This document shows, in pieces, positions 11,521 to 23,299 of a stretch of 64,000 nt of DNA. Both the position numbers and the translations under genes were made by a program. The notes under the pieces are model-generated. The model was not told the DNA's origin and searched no databases. It was given only the letters and a program-made list of their open reading frames with translations. Every line of letters starts with the position of its first letter. Positions within the stretch are counted from its first letter, which is position 1. The stretch is from the NCBI GenBank assembly GCA_963693085.1, contig OY856409.1, positions 664,731,591-664,795,590 on the forward strand, read 5' to 3'. This DNA is from Alisma plantago-aquatica (Eukaryota > Streptophyta > Magnoliopsida > Alismatales > Alismataceae).

Positions 11521-13136
11521 AGTGGCTTACAACTGTGAGCAAGCAAGAAGCAAAGAACAGAAATAGCTCGTGTCAAAAATTTCAAACCTCTGGCGTCCCC
11601 TGTTCACCATCCCTGCTGTCGACAATATGATTCCACTTATTTTTCCTAATTTGGCGGCTGATCCAGCTCCGGCAATAGTATTCAACAACCAGCAGTCACC
11701 ACCCAGTAGCCGCAGCTCAGTTTGAAACCCAGGTCCAGTGTACCGTAATTCAATGGGTCAGCTGCTTTCTGTCTCCTCTGATTACTCCGAATAAAGTTTG
11801 TCGCTTGTTGCTAAAATAAATGATATTTTGACTATTTCGGGCATCGGCCATGATTCTATCTATCTGTATGAAATCAAGGTTCAACTTACTCCACAACTTC
11901 CAACTATACTTAGGGCGGTGGCCGTGCATAGCGTGTGTGGGCGGCACAGCATCATGGGTTTCAATGCCAGAACATCGGTTACGTCCTTTCAGGTAGAAAT
12001 ATAGAGCATAATGTTTGAGGGAAATGAGCTAAAATAGGACCTGTTCAATTCATTTATACTCAGAACAGCTCTCTTCCAAGATATAATCATTGAACTAGCA
12101 CCCTTTCACCGACAATGCCTGCAAACTTTAGAGTGGTCCACTCCCATTAGTGATAGAATTGGGCATAATACTAAACTTGAGCACTACACAAATCATACTT
12201 GACTGTATCGCCCTAGTCTGATCTGCTTCAGTTAGACAAAGTGGTCAAGTTTAGTTTAAATTTAGGCACACTAGGGTCTTCCAATATTGATCTAAGTTAT
12301 TTGGTCGTATGGTCTCGGGCGTACAATCTACCATTTGCTTAAGTTTGAGTTGGACCAATAATTGTGCAGATTGTAAAAACAGGGTTTGAGGTCCTACACT
12401 TTAGTTTCACAAAGACTATAAGCACCAAAATCCAACTACATCCCCCTTTTATAAATTAAATTGGTTTGATCAATCCCACTCAAATCATAAATAGAATAAG
12501 AGCGTTAAGCACATCGGAAGGATACCATTGCAAGTGAACCGTTGACAATGAATAAAATCGCATCATCAAGATAAACTATTCAAATGCATCTACATGATCA
12601 ACCTATTAAATCTCAAAAGGGTGTAACCTAACATCACAGTCCATATCGAAAGTCAAAGAGTCCAATAGGTTCACACTGAGAGTCTAATCCTCAAGCCCAC
12701 CCTATTGAGGTATAAAGTAGCCAAAATCAGAAAACAAACAAAACACAAAGGAGCAAGAAAAACACAAAGGAGCAAGAAATGATGATATGTGCACTAAACA
12801 AGGCATGGGAAAAATATAACCATTGTGAAGACCTCTCTTTTCATCAGCACAAATGTCAACCATTACAGAGAATTCCCCAAACTTAAACCCCGATTAAACA
12901 ACAAAGCACTTCATTCTCGATAAAGACGATAAGCATAATATACAAAAAATGCAGATAAATTTTCTTTTTTCTTTTTCTTTCTTCACAATATTCATAAACC
13001 AATGTCACGTCCATGATCTCATGATAAAATAACACAAATCTTATTTAACTCCATCAAAATAGAATCAAATCTTATGGCTCATGTGCAGTTCAGTTTACAA
13101 TAGATACATATACATGAAACAACAAACTCAGTATAC

Positions 13137-14593
13137 TGAAAAACCACTAGAGGGTGGTGAATAGGATTTTTATGAAGATTTAAATATAAAAAAATCAAAC
13201 AATCAACCACAAAAGATTCGAAAAGGGAACACAGGATTTAGAGTGGCTCCACCCTTAGCAAATACTAAGGGAGTCAGTCCACTACCCAATTATTTCAATT
13301 TGGGATTTGAAAGCACATGTATTTTATTACCTCGCAAGGATGTTACATAAAATACAACTACCTTCCCAAACCCTTTGGACAACCTTCACCCCGAAGTCAT
13401 CTCACCAACTTTGAAGCAGCCTTCACTTGAAGTAACTTCAAGCTCCCCCTTGAAGTAGCCTTCCTCCTTGAAGTAGCTTCCCATTGAGACCTTCTAGAAG
13501 TAGTCCAAAGTCCACCTTCTCATCCGAGAAGACCCTTCTCCACCTGAGAAGATAAACCCTCTCCAATCTGTAGCCTCCAACTTAGGAGTAGCAAGGAGAG
13601 TACAAAGCAGATAAGAAGGAACAAGAAAGGAAAAAGGAAAATACAATTACCACTTTGGCACAAGGTTTGAATCCTATATCAAGCGTTTTGATCTCCTAAC
13701 CAATGTATATGAAAGTGTAAGTGCAGTGGGTAGGAGATGCTAGCCTATAGGACACGAAATTAGAGCAATGGAAATGAATAGTAAATGTTAGAATTGCTCA
13801 ATTGCTCACAAGAATGGACTGCCAATTGCAAGTATGTATGCTCAAGTGTTTCACAAGTGTGTTTAGGTGTCCTAAGGCATGTCCTATTTATAGGAATGGC
13901 CTATGAGTGTTTAAGGACATTCTAGACACTTTCTAGGGGGTTCTTAGTGCTCAACTAGCTGTTAGTTGTCCACTAATTACTTTAGCAACGACTAGTTTAT
14001 TAATTCTGAAAAGTGCAGACAAAGACAATCTTGGTCGAGAAGTTTTTCGACTGAGAGTCCGTCGGTCGAAGTTTTTGTCGACCGGGAGACTATCTGGAGC
14101 AAGTGTATATAACGTTCGATTCCAACTCCCAACTATCTTGTCTGCTATGTCTAACGACTATAGAACCTATTAGAAGAAGTAACTCGGGAGACTCTCAGTC
14201 GAGAAGTTGTTCGACCGAGCTTGTCTCGGTCGACAAAGAGTTCGACTGAGATTGTCTCTATTTTGTTGGTTCTAGATGAATACTAAGTGTGTATATGAGT
14301 GTGCAGTTGTGACACTATTATAGGGGATGACCTATCTAAGTGTTGTGAATGGCTAGGGAAGATCTAAACACTTGATTTATATGATATCTAAGTACTTGTA
14401 CATTATATACTAGTACAAGTTTTTACATTTGATTACAATCATGAAATTAACACATTGTGAGCACTTAGATCTTCCAAAGTTGTGTCATCTACCTAGTTCC
14501 TGCAACACTCAAGTAGCACGTTAGATCCACTAGAATGAAATGTTTGTCATCATCAAAACAAAGGGATTATAATAATGTCCAATTTAGCCAACA
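13137..14593 (-). repeat. 3' LTR of the SIRE-like element
   Basis: It starts TGAAAAACC and ends GCCAACA on the plus strand, so it is TGTTGGC...TTTTTCA in element orientation. TATA core: complement of TATTTATAG at 13885-13893. Hairpin motifs occupy 14030-14260. Confidence 0.95.
14030..14260 (-). promoter_or_regulatory. U3 hairpin cluster with CTCGGTCGA core
   Basis: Repeated inverted pairs of the form CTCGGTCGA ... TCGACTGAG, with 5-10 bp loops, for example CTCGGTCGACAAAGAG followed by TTCGACTGAG near 14222-14248. They lie 140-370 bp upstream of the TATA core in transcription direction. This is the same position as the palindromes of family A, and they share the CGGTCG core. Confidence 0.55.
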
Positions 14594-16962
14594 ATCTCCC
14601 TCTTTTTGAAGATGACAAACATTTCCAAAATATAAAATAAGGAAATATAAATCATATGAGTTTCATACCTGAAGTTTACCTTTTGTAGCCATTCTCTTGT
14701 TTGCAGTTGTGTGCTGGCCGAGAGATTATGAAACTCATTTTATATTTTTGATTTATATTATTTCTCCCCCTTTGTCATTTCAAAAAGATAACCAAGAAAA
14801 TCATTAAGTATGACTTTTATTACTCCCCCTTAATTTGATAATTTGATACTCAAAGCAAACCACTTATGTCAAATTTAGCCACAATTTATTTCTCAATCAT
14901 TTACAAGGGATGTTAAGCCCTGAAATGATATGAGATTCTTTTAAGCTTATAGTAGAATCAATGAATGTATCTCTAACCAAATGCATGGGATGTTAATCCC
15001 TAATTTGTTTAGATAATTCCATTATATTCATAAATTTTGTAGGCTCTAAGATTACTTTAAAGATAATAAGGTCATAACTAGTTTCAAATTTTCTTTATGA
15101 TGTTTACAAAGTTTTGTGAGCTCCTTCTTAATCTTATAGTCAAGATAGTTTTTGTGAGCTCCCCCTTAATCTTATAATTAAGATAATTTAAGGATTCTAA
15201 GGTCACAATAAGCATTAGATCATAATAAGTTAACCTTTTATGAGATATATGCACTAAAATCTTATTTTCAATATACTAAGATTGATTGTAAGAAAATGAT
15301 TTACAAATAAGCATTTGGTCAAGCTTATTTTAGGTCAACCTTGACTTCGACTAGGGCGCCCCTCGGTCGAACTTTATTTTGACGGAGAGGCATTTTCTGC
15401 AAATTTATAGTTTAAGCACTCTCTTTGAGTTACACATTAATGTTTAAATATGTGAAACATAAAGTTTTTATGTAATATGATCAAATGTATATCAATTTGA
15501 AGCACTTTGAGTGATACCTATTTTGAAGAAGTTTTATCAATTGAAAACTTAATATAGGCATCATAATAAAGTCTTTGTTCTTGATTTTCTTAGAGCAAGT
15601 TATATCCTAAGCAAATTTTTAGAATGTATGTTCTTCATGAAATAAGGAATTTTGATATCCACAGTGATTGTTCTTCTTGCAAAAAATGCAGTTTATCTAC
15701 AACATGTTCAATCATAGCAAGAATGTAGAAAAAATCATTCATTTATTACACGAGATGATACAAGCCATGCACATGATAATCATTATCCATCATGTCAAGA
15801 TGCATTTGTGCCATAGAGTTTTACTGTTATGCAAAATGGCATTTTCAATGATAACATCATCTTTGTATGTAATGAGCTAAATCACAATGATCATTTTGAA
15901 AACAATATCCATTCATGGTTTGCATATATAGATCAAAGATTATTTTAGGCAAACCAAGTAAAAGATGGAACACAATGATCATGATAAAACAGTAAAGGCA
16001 TATCCATAACACAATGATCATGATAGAACAATAGAAGCATATCCATAATTTCATTAAATACAATGATTATGATCATTTAAAAGAAAATTTCAAGACACAT
16101 GGTTTTCATATAGATAGACCAAGGAATGCTTAGAAAAAACCATGTGGATTATGATAAAATAGTAATTTCCTTGATTAAACCATCATGGTTCATGAATTTT
16201 TAAATTTAAGACAAGCCATGAACATGCTTAATCATTTCAGTAGCAATTTAGTAAAATCAATCTTTTTCACTTGTATATTTGATACTTATAATTTAATCAT
16301 GAAAAGTATTAAATTTTGAAGCTCATATATTCTTCCTTTTGATTAGGATCATTCAAATATTTAAGGTACAAGAATATGTAAAGTTCGTTACATACTTAAG
16401 TTGATTGCAATTTAAGTGTCTTGTTTTTATTAAACAGTTCTGTCAGAGTTTCACTCGGTCGACAAAGTTCTCGACCTACATTGTCTCGGTCGAAAACTTT
16501 CTTGATCGAGAATGTTACTATTTCTCCAGAAAAAATACAGATTTAAGGTAGAAATCCTATCGGTTGGCCAATTTCTCGACCGACATTGTCTCGGTCAAAG
16601 ATTTTATCGACCGAGATTATTTCTTTACTATTTTCAATAGTTATTTCCAAGTAAAACATAGATCACTTCCAATTCAATTATGCAATTTAAAACTCAGTTT
16701 AGTTGAGATAAAACATTTGAGTATCAAAGTAACATTTAAGTCAAATCTCAACTAATCATATTCAAATCTCTAGGTTTTAGGAACCCAAACTAAAACAAGT
16801 TATTAAGAATGTGTCTCTACAGGTTTATTTAAAAATGTGTATTTTCAAGTTAGAAATTTTAATTACTTGAATCAATTTGTTATCTTATTATGTTAAGTTG
16901 AGATATACATAAAGATATACAATTTATAGTCTTTGGTCATATCTCAACTTAATTTAATTTAT
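14594..16962 (-). other. Non-coding internal region of the SIRE-like element
   Basis: AT-rich, with no protein signature on either strand. More CTCGGTCGA-type motifs occur at about 16448-16615, outside the LTR. In an intact relative this region would hold pol. Confidence 0.7.
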
Positions 16963-17760
16963 TTAGTTTGGGGGTTTTGGAACCCATACCAACTCAACAT
17001 CCTTTTTCTTGTAAGGACATGAGAAGGAATAATGTCCAAGACACAAACAATAATGGAAACATATAGAATCAATCTCATTTCTCTTTTTATGAGTTTCATC
17101 TAGTTTGTTCTTGGGTACATATGTATACTTTCCTTTAGGTACATACATAGATTGAGTCGTTGGCACTTGTGTCCTTCCCCTACTAGGTTTTTGATAGGAT
17201 TTTCTTTTAGGCTTATAACCTAGTCCTCTCCTTCCAATTTGACAATGAGAATCATTTAAAATCTTATCAAGAACATCATTGTTTCTTAAGCTACTAACTT
17301 CTTGTTGTAACTTAGCAATCTCATCCACTCTCTTTTTGATATCTAACTTTGCTTGATCTAGATTAGATGATAAAGCATCTCTTTACTTAACAATATCATC
17401 ATAATCTAGATGAGTACATAAATTGGTTGTTTTTTAAGATCATTAATTTGGGCTTGCAAGTTTATCTTTTCTAGAGAGAGAAGATTGCAATTTGCCTCTA
17501 TTGATTTCGCTTAATATCATGGTCTTTAATAGTTAAGTTTAATGTCTCCTTAAGATCTTCATTTTCAGATGTGAGACCAAGAAGTTTAGCATATAACTCA
17601 TCATTTGCTTTATTAGATTTCTTTAATTTCTTCTTGTACTCAATATACTTATCATGCGTTTCTTGAAGGCTAGCAATTAAATCTTCTTTTGATAAATCAA
17701 AAAGTCTTACCTCTTCTTTTTATTCACTTGTAGCAATAAGGCATTCTTTATGCACATCTT
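16963..17760 (-). pseudogene. gag remnant with coiled coil and imperfect zinc knuckle
   Basis: The open part (17328-16963, 121 residues) begins D-E-I-A-K-L-Q-Q-E-V-S-S-L. It has a basic middle with repeated V-P-K, then C-F-H-Y-C-L-C-L-G-H-Y-S-F-S-C at residues 90-104. The spacing is CX3CX4HX4C, one residue longer than a normal CX2C knuckle, so metal binding is doubtful. It is followed by V-W-V-P-K, a usual tail in SIRE-type copia gag. Upstream, 17760-17329 reads in pieces as Lys/Glu/Leu-rich helix with stops and shifts, in keeping with the coiled-coil region of these gags. No protease follows. It would bind element RNA if functional; here it is broken. Confidence 0.7.
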
Positions 17761-17931
17761 CCTTCTTTAACCTCCATGGACAGCTAGGTGTAGTGTGTCT
17801 TGTTCCTAAGCACCAATTACAGCTTCTTGAAGATTGGTCCAAGCTTCTCCTTTGCTTGCGGTTGTAGACACCACCACCCTCCATTCTTCAAGACTCGATT
17901 AGAGCTCCTTGAAGCCTACTATGATACCAAT

Positions 17932-19388
17932 TGAAAAACCACTAGAGGGGGGTGAATAGGGTTTTTATGAAGATTTTAAAAAATAATAATTCAAACAATC
18001 AACCACAAAAGATTCAATAAGGGAACACAAGGTTTACAGTGGTTCCACCCTTAGCAAATACTAAGGGAGTCAGTCCACTACCCAATTGTTTCCAATTGGG
18101 ATTTGAAAGCACCTGTATTTTATTACCTCGCAAGGATGTTACATAAAATACTACTACCTTCCCAAACCCTTTGGACAACCTTCACCCCAAAGTCGTCTCA
18201 CCAACATTGAAGCAACCTTCACTTGAAGTAACTTCAAGCTCCCCCTTAAAGTAGCCTTCCTCCTTGAAGTAGCTTCCCATTAATACCTTCTAGAAGTAGT
18301 CCAAAGTCCACCTTCTCCTCCGAGAAGACCCTTCTCCACTTAAAATGATAAACCCTCTCCAATCTGTAGCCTCCAACTTAGGAGTAGCAAGGAGAGTACA
18401 AAGCAGATAAGAAGGAACAACAAAGGAAAAAGGAAAATATAATTACCACTTTGGAACAAGGCTTGAATCCTATATCAAGAGTTTTGATCTCCTAACCAAT
18501 GTATATGAAAGTGTAAGTGCAGTGGGTAGGAGATGCTAGCCTATAGGACACAAAATTGGAGCAATGGAAATGAATAGCGAATGTTGGAGTTGCTCAATTT
18601 CTCACAAGAATTGATTGACAATTGCAATTATGTATGCTCAAGTGTTGCACAAGTGTGTTTAGGTGTCCTAAGGTATGTCCTATTTATAGGAATGGCCTAT
18701 GAGTGCTTAAGGACATTCTAGACACTTTCTAGGGGGTTATTAGTGCTCAACTAGTTGTTAGTTGTCCACTAATTGCTTTAGCAATGACTAGTTTATTAAT
18801 TCTGAAAAGTACAGACAGAGACAATCTCAGTGGAGAAGTTTGTCGACTGAGAGTCTGTCAGTTGAATTTTTTGTCGACTGACGTACTGTCTGGAGCAAGT
18901 GTATATAACATTCGATTCCAACTCCCAACTACCTTGTTTGTTGTGTCTAACGGCTATAGAACCTATTAGAAGAAGTAACCCGAGAGACTCTTGGTTGAGA
19001 AGTTGTTCGACCGAGCTTGTCTCAGTCGACAAAGAGTTCGACCGAGATTGTCTCTATTTTGGTGGTTCTAGATGAATTCTAAGTGTGTGTATGAGTGTGC
19101 AGTTGTGACACTATTATAAGGGATGACCTATCTAAGTGTTGTGAATGGCTAGGGAAGATCTAAACACTTGATTTACATGATATCTAAGTACTTGTACATT
19201 ATATACTTGTACAAGTTTTACATTTGATTACAATCATGAAATTAACACATTGTGAGCACTTAGTTCTTCCAAAGTTGTGGCATCCGCCTAGTTCCTGCAA
19301 CACTCAAGTAGCACGTTAGATCCACAAGAATGAAATGTTTGTCATCATCAAAACCAAGGGATTATAATAATGTCCAATTTAGCCAACA
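17932..19388 (-). repeat. 5' LTR of the SIRE-like element
   Basis: Same length as the other LTR, differing by scattered substitutions (several percent by eye). TATA core is the complement of 18681-18689. CGGTCGA hairpins occupy about 18825-19050. The primer site abuts at 17915-17929, leaving two bases between. Confidence 0.95.
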
Positions 19389-19393
19389 TATAC

Positions 19394-22300
19394 TATCCAT
19401 CCCAGGAAAGAGAGTGTATAGGGACAATCTAATCTATCTAGACTATTCTGTTTATATCTTCTTTGCCATGAACTCGCCGCTGGATAGCATTATATCTAAA
19501 AATATTTGAAACAAACTCATGAGACTCACATAGAGCCCCAGTAAGTGGATACCTTCCACTCAACCTGAGTACATGCATCAGCATCAGATTAAGTATAATG
19601 AAGTTAAAAGAAACTTGTAGATAATGAAAAGCCTAGCAGATAGTTCTAGCATCTAGTCAAATTCAATTTACAATGATAGTCTAATCAAATAGATAAGGTA
19701 ATCATTTAAATCAAGTCTAACTTTAAAATATATTTTATAGCATGTCTATGAACAAATTAGTAGATGCTCCTTAGTTCAGTTTAACAATATTTCAATATGA
19801 AGAACATGTCAAGATGTAAACATTCTAAATCAACACATAATAATAACATCATCATTGTGATACCCCACCAGTCGGACCAGGAACACATCCTATAATCCTA
19901 AAGTTAAAGTACACATAAGACATGTCTACCAAATATTACTATTAAATGACAAGCAATCTAAATCATATTTAAAGTGTATATAAATGCCAACATTCACTAC
20001 TTGTTAAGAAGACATATTAGAATATGAAACAGATAATCTCTATAACAGAATGATTATTTTCCACAACATGAAACATAATCCACAATGGCAAATATTATCT
20101 AGAAGTACAAACAATGTAATAAATATTCAAATCATGTTCTACATGGCTTGTCATCTTTTATTTATTTAACCTAAAACTACTTGGTTTGTACCTCACCAAG
20201 TAGAATTCACCACACTGGATTTTCATATCAATGACTCACAGTCACTATCTTAGGGTTTAATTGGACACCCTAAGATATCAACAATAGACCCTGGCCACCT
20301 CAGGGTTTCCTAAAGAGGCTCACGTCCTCATCTCGGGTACATGAGATAGGAACCACTAGGCAATATATCACATATCACAACATTTCGCATATTTTTACAT
20401 TTCACATATTTCATTTCATCAGAGTCTTTCATTTGGACATAGACTTTCACAGTAAGGATTTAGGGCCATAGCCACTCCAGATGACTCACTCCTAAATCAT
20501 GGTGGTCTACTCTTTAAGGTCTCAATCCACACTCCAAAAATCCTTCTCATAATTCATTAATTACTATAAGTGAGATCCGTTTTGTTTCCCAAGTGTGCTC
20601 CTCAGGGAAACTCATGGTGTTCAGGGCACCTAACCAGATGTTTCATCATTTCACTCGTTATTAATCTCTTTTACTCATCTTAAAAGAATTCAAAACATCA
20701 TATATCATATAAGTGTATTCTCACGTAACTAGAATAACATGAAACAAATTAAGATTATCAAGAAAGACAATGACTAAAACAAGAAGCACAACAATTTGTA
20801 GTTTGGAACACATATACTTCTTTATATTTCCACATCATCTCATAGCATTCATCATCAGTGAGATTTCAGCTAAAGACATAATCTCTTTGTCCAACATTTA
20901 CCCCATCAAGGTTTTATCACGATCAGTGAACTTTTAGCCTTAGACATAATCTCATTATGCAACATTTACCCTCATTAGGGTTTCTCAAATATAATTTGTG
21001 CATGTTAAATTCAATATCAATATATTTCTTATAATGATATTCTATATCACATTTCTCAACAAATATTCACAAAGACATTAGAACTAGCAAAAATAAAATC
21101 ATATAGGTATCTTGTATCATTCTTCATACTTAGTATAGATTTATCATACAACATGTACTTATTCCATCCAATTTTAATAGATGCAAATAAATTTCATGCA
21201 TATACATGCATAACACACTTAGTTCTCTTCTTCTTTTATTTCACATTCTTCAATTAGGTTTACTCATAAACACATGTTGTATATCATTTGAAGTTGATCG
21301 AAATAGTCCATCCTCAAAGTAAAACTATTCTATCAAACAATCACACTCTGAGAATACATTCCTGTTAATCAATTGAGATGCTTGAATCTCATCTTTTAGT
21401 TGAATTCAACTACAATTATGTACATTTCTTAATCCCTCATTTGAGATCATTATTCATTAGCATAATCTAACTCATCATGTTAGGGTTAGAGTTAAGTTCT
21501 TAGATTCTTCTACTAATTCTCATCTTTTTCCTTCATTTCATATTCATTAGTCTAAACTTCATTTAGGTCATGTTCATTACATTATTCAAACCAATCATTC
21601 TTAATTTACTTGATATACAATGCTTCTCTTCTCATTGACATCCATCAATTCCAGTTTTGTATATTTCATTCAATTTGAGTTAAGCCACATGTAATTAAAA
21701 TAAAATATTAAATATGTCATCATAATAACTTCATTAGTTTCATATTTAACTTGCCATCATCATTCAATACATTTTTCTTCATATCGTTTCTCATATTTAA
21801 ATCAGTGTACCATGATTGACTTGTAATGTCATTCCCATAATCAATAATGATCATTCTTTATTATACTGCTCACTTTATCTTACAAGAATGGTTTAGGTTA
21901 CATCTTGTTACACCATAATCTCTAATCATCCTTCACAATTTATTGTTATGTAGCTTGTAAAAAAGGACCCACATTCATGTGAGGAATACTCATCATTTCA
22001 TAAGTCATACTAAAATTATGTATTAGGATTAGATCATATTAGTAAGGCTCATCATATTTAATTGAAGTATTGTTACTTACATTTCATCTATTCATCACAT
22101 TTACAACATTATATACAAATTCTAACTTTATCACCCATACTCGTCTTAACACTAAACTTCTAGGGTTTTCAAGAAGTCATCCTTAGATCAACACATCATA
22201 AAAATAATATCATTCAGTAATCTCATTATGGTGTACAAGGTTCATTCGGTCTATTAACACACATGGAAACTCTAGTTTCCATTTTCACATATTTCATTCA

Positions 22301-23299
22301 TCAATCATAAGTATGCGTTGATTAACTAGATCATTTGATTCAATCCCTCAATGCAAACCCTAAATAGGGAATACTGCCACCTCATACTGATCCTTATGTA
22401 AATAGCATATTCAATTCTAGTAAGACTCAACGCAACACTTGTATAATTCATTCTAATACAATTCAAATATGATTATATACATGTAATTCAATTCCTAAGT
22501 ATATCGGCAATTGGGTTGATTTTTTAGGCAATATACACATGAAATAGTATAGTCATCTATCCATAGAATTCTACATATATTCTCAATCAATATATCAGGA
22601 AATAAGCAAGTTCCTATCAATGAGAAATAATCAAAATCAGTAGAATTTGATTCTCAAATATCTTTCTCAAATCAATATCCAATCACATATAGATACAAGC
22701 AAGGTTTTTGATTATTTTAACTAGATAAAATTAGGCTTTCAACATGAATACAAAGCTTAGGAGGGATATAACCCACCTAAGGTAACAAGCACCTTAAAAA
22801 TGTAGGTCAAACTCTGAGTTTTCAGAAAACTAATCAAACTCTAGCAACAAAATACATTTCTTCCTCCTCTCAACTCGAAAACCCTACAAATAGAGATTAG
22901 AAGAGAAAGAGTGAGATTGAATCTGGCTCAAGATAGGCAAAATATAATCTAGTTCAAGTTATGACAAATTAGGTATGATCAAGACCAAAATAGTAATCTA
23001 CATGTATTCTCATTTATTAATTATTAGATTTAATCTAGGTAAAGCTAGGTCAAATTATTCTCATTTCATCTTATCCTTAATAGTCACTTTATCAATAATA
23101 TATTATCCCCAAACACCATCTAGATAGAAGAAAAAAAAGAATGTCCATTACTTCTTTGTTTATAAACCATATATCACGCATTTACTTTTTTCATATTCCC
23201 TTGTGTATATATGTGAAACTATATGGTGCATGATATTTCTCTATTTTTTGTTTCACCTATATTTGCTTTTTTACATGATGAGTGTGATCGTGTTGTGGT
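19394..23299. other. AT-rich unassigned region, possible decayed LTR
   Basis: No protein coding is seen. At 19856 there is TGTGATACCCCACC, like the end of some plant gypsy LTRs. At about 22880-22920 the minus strand reads CTCTATTTGTAGGGTTTTCG after a TC-rich stretch, like an LTR promoter and leader. If both belong together, this is a minus-strand solo LTR of about 3 kb, but I could not find matching ends or a duplication. Confidence 0.3.
20853..20992. repeat. Two-copy direct repeat, about 70 bp
   Basis: CAGTGAGATTTCAG ... AACATTTACCCCATC recurs about 70 bp later as CAGTGAACTTTTAG ... AACATTTACCCTCATT. It is a degenerate duplication without known function. Confidence 0.6.

Larger units (their letters stand above)
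8791..13131. other. Spacer without recognised genes or elements
   Basis: No LTR pair, TE protein or convincing gene was found. 8791-9700 and 12005-13131 are AT-rich. 9700-12000 is visibly richer in G+C, holds several simple repeats and no hallmark of the surrounding elements. Frames on both strands are short and look like chance. It may be a remnant of single-copy host DNA. Confidence 0.5.
13137..19388 (-). mobile_element. Complete LTR element with gag only, SIRE/Maximus-like copia derivative
   Basis: Two LTRs of exactly 1457 bp (13137-14593 and 17932-19388) are flanked by the same five bases, TATAC (13132-13136 and 19389-19393). Minus-strand orientation is set by the primer site at 17915-17929 (TGGTATCATAGTAGG, close to the tRNA-Met site) and by the purine tract AAAAAGAGGGAGAT next to 14593. 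The internal 3.3 kb encodes a recognisable gag fragment only. Integrase, RT and RNase H are not visible, so it is non-autonomous. The lineage call rests on the coiled-coil-like gag, the zinc knuckle followed by V-W-V-P-K, and the LTR length. Confidence 0.93.
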
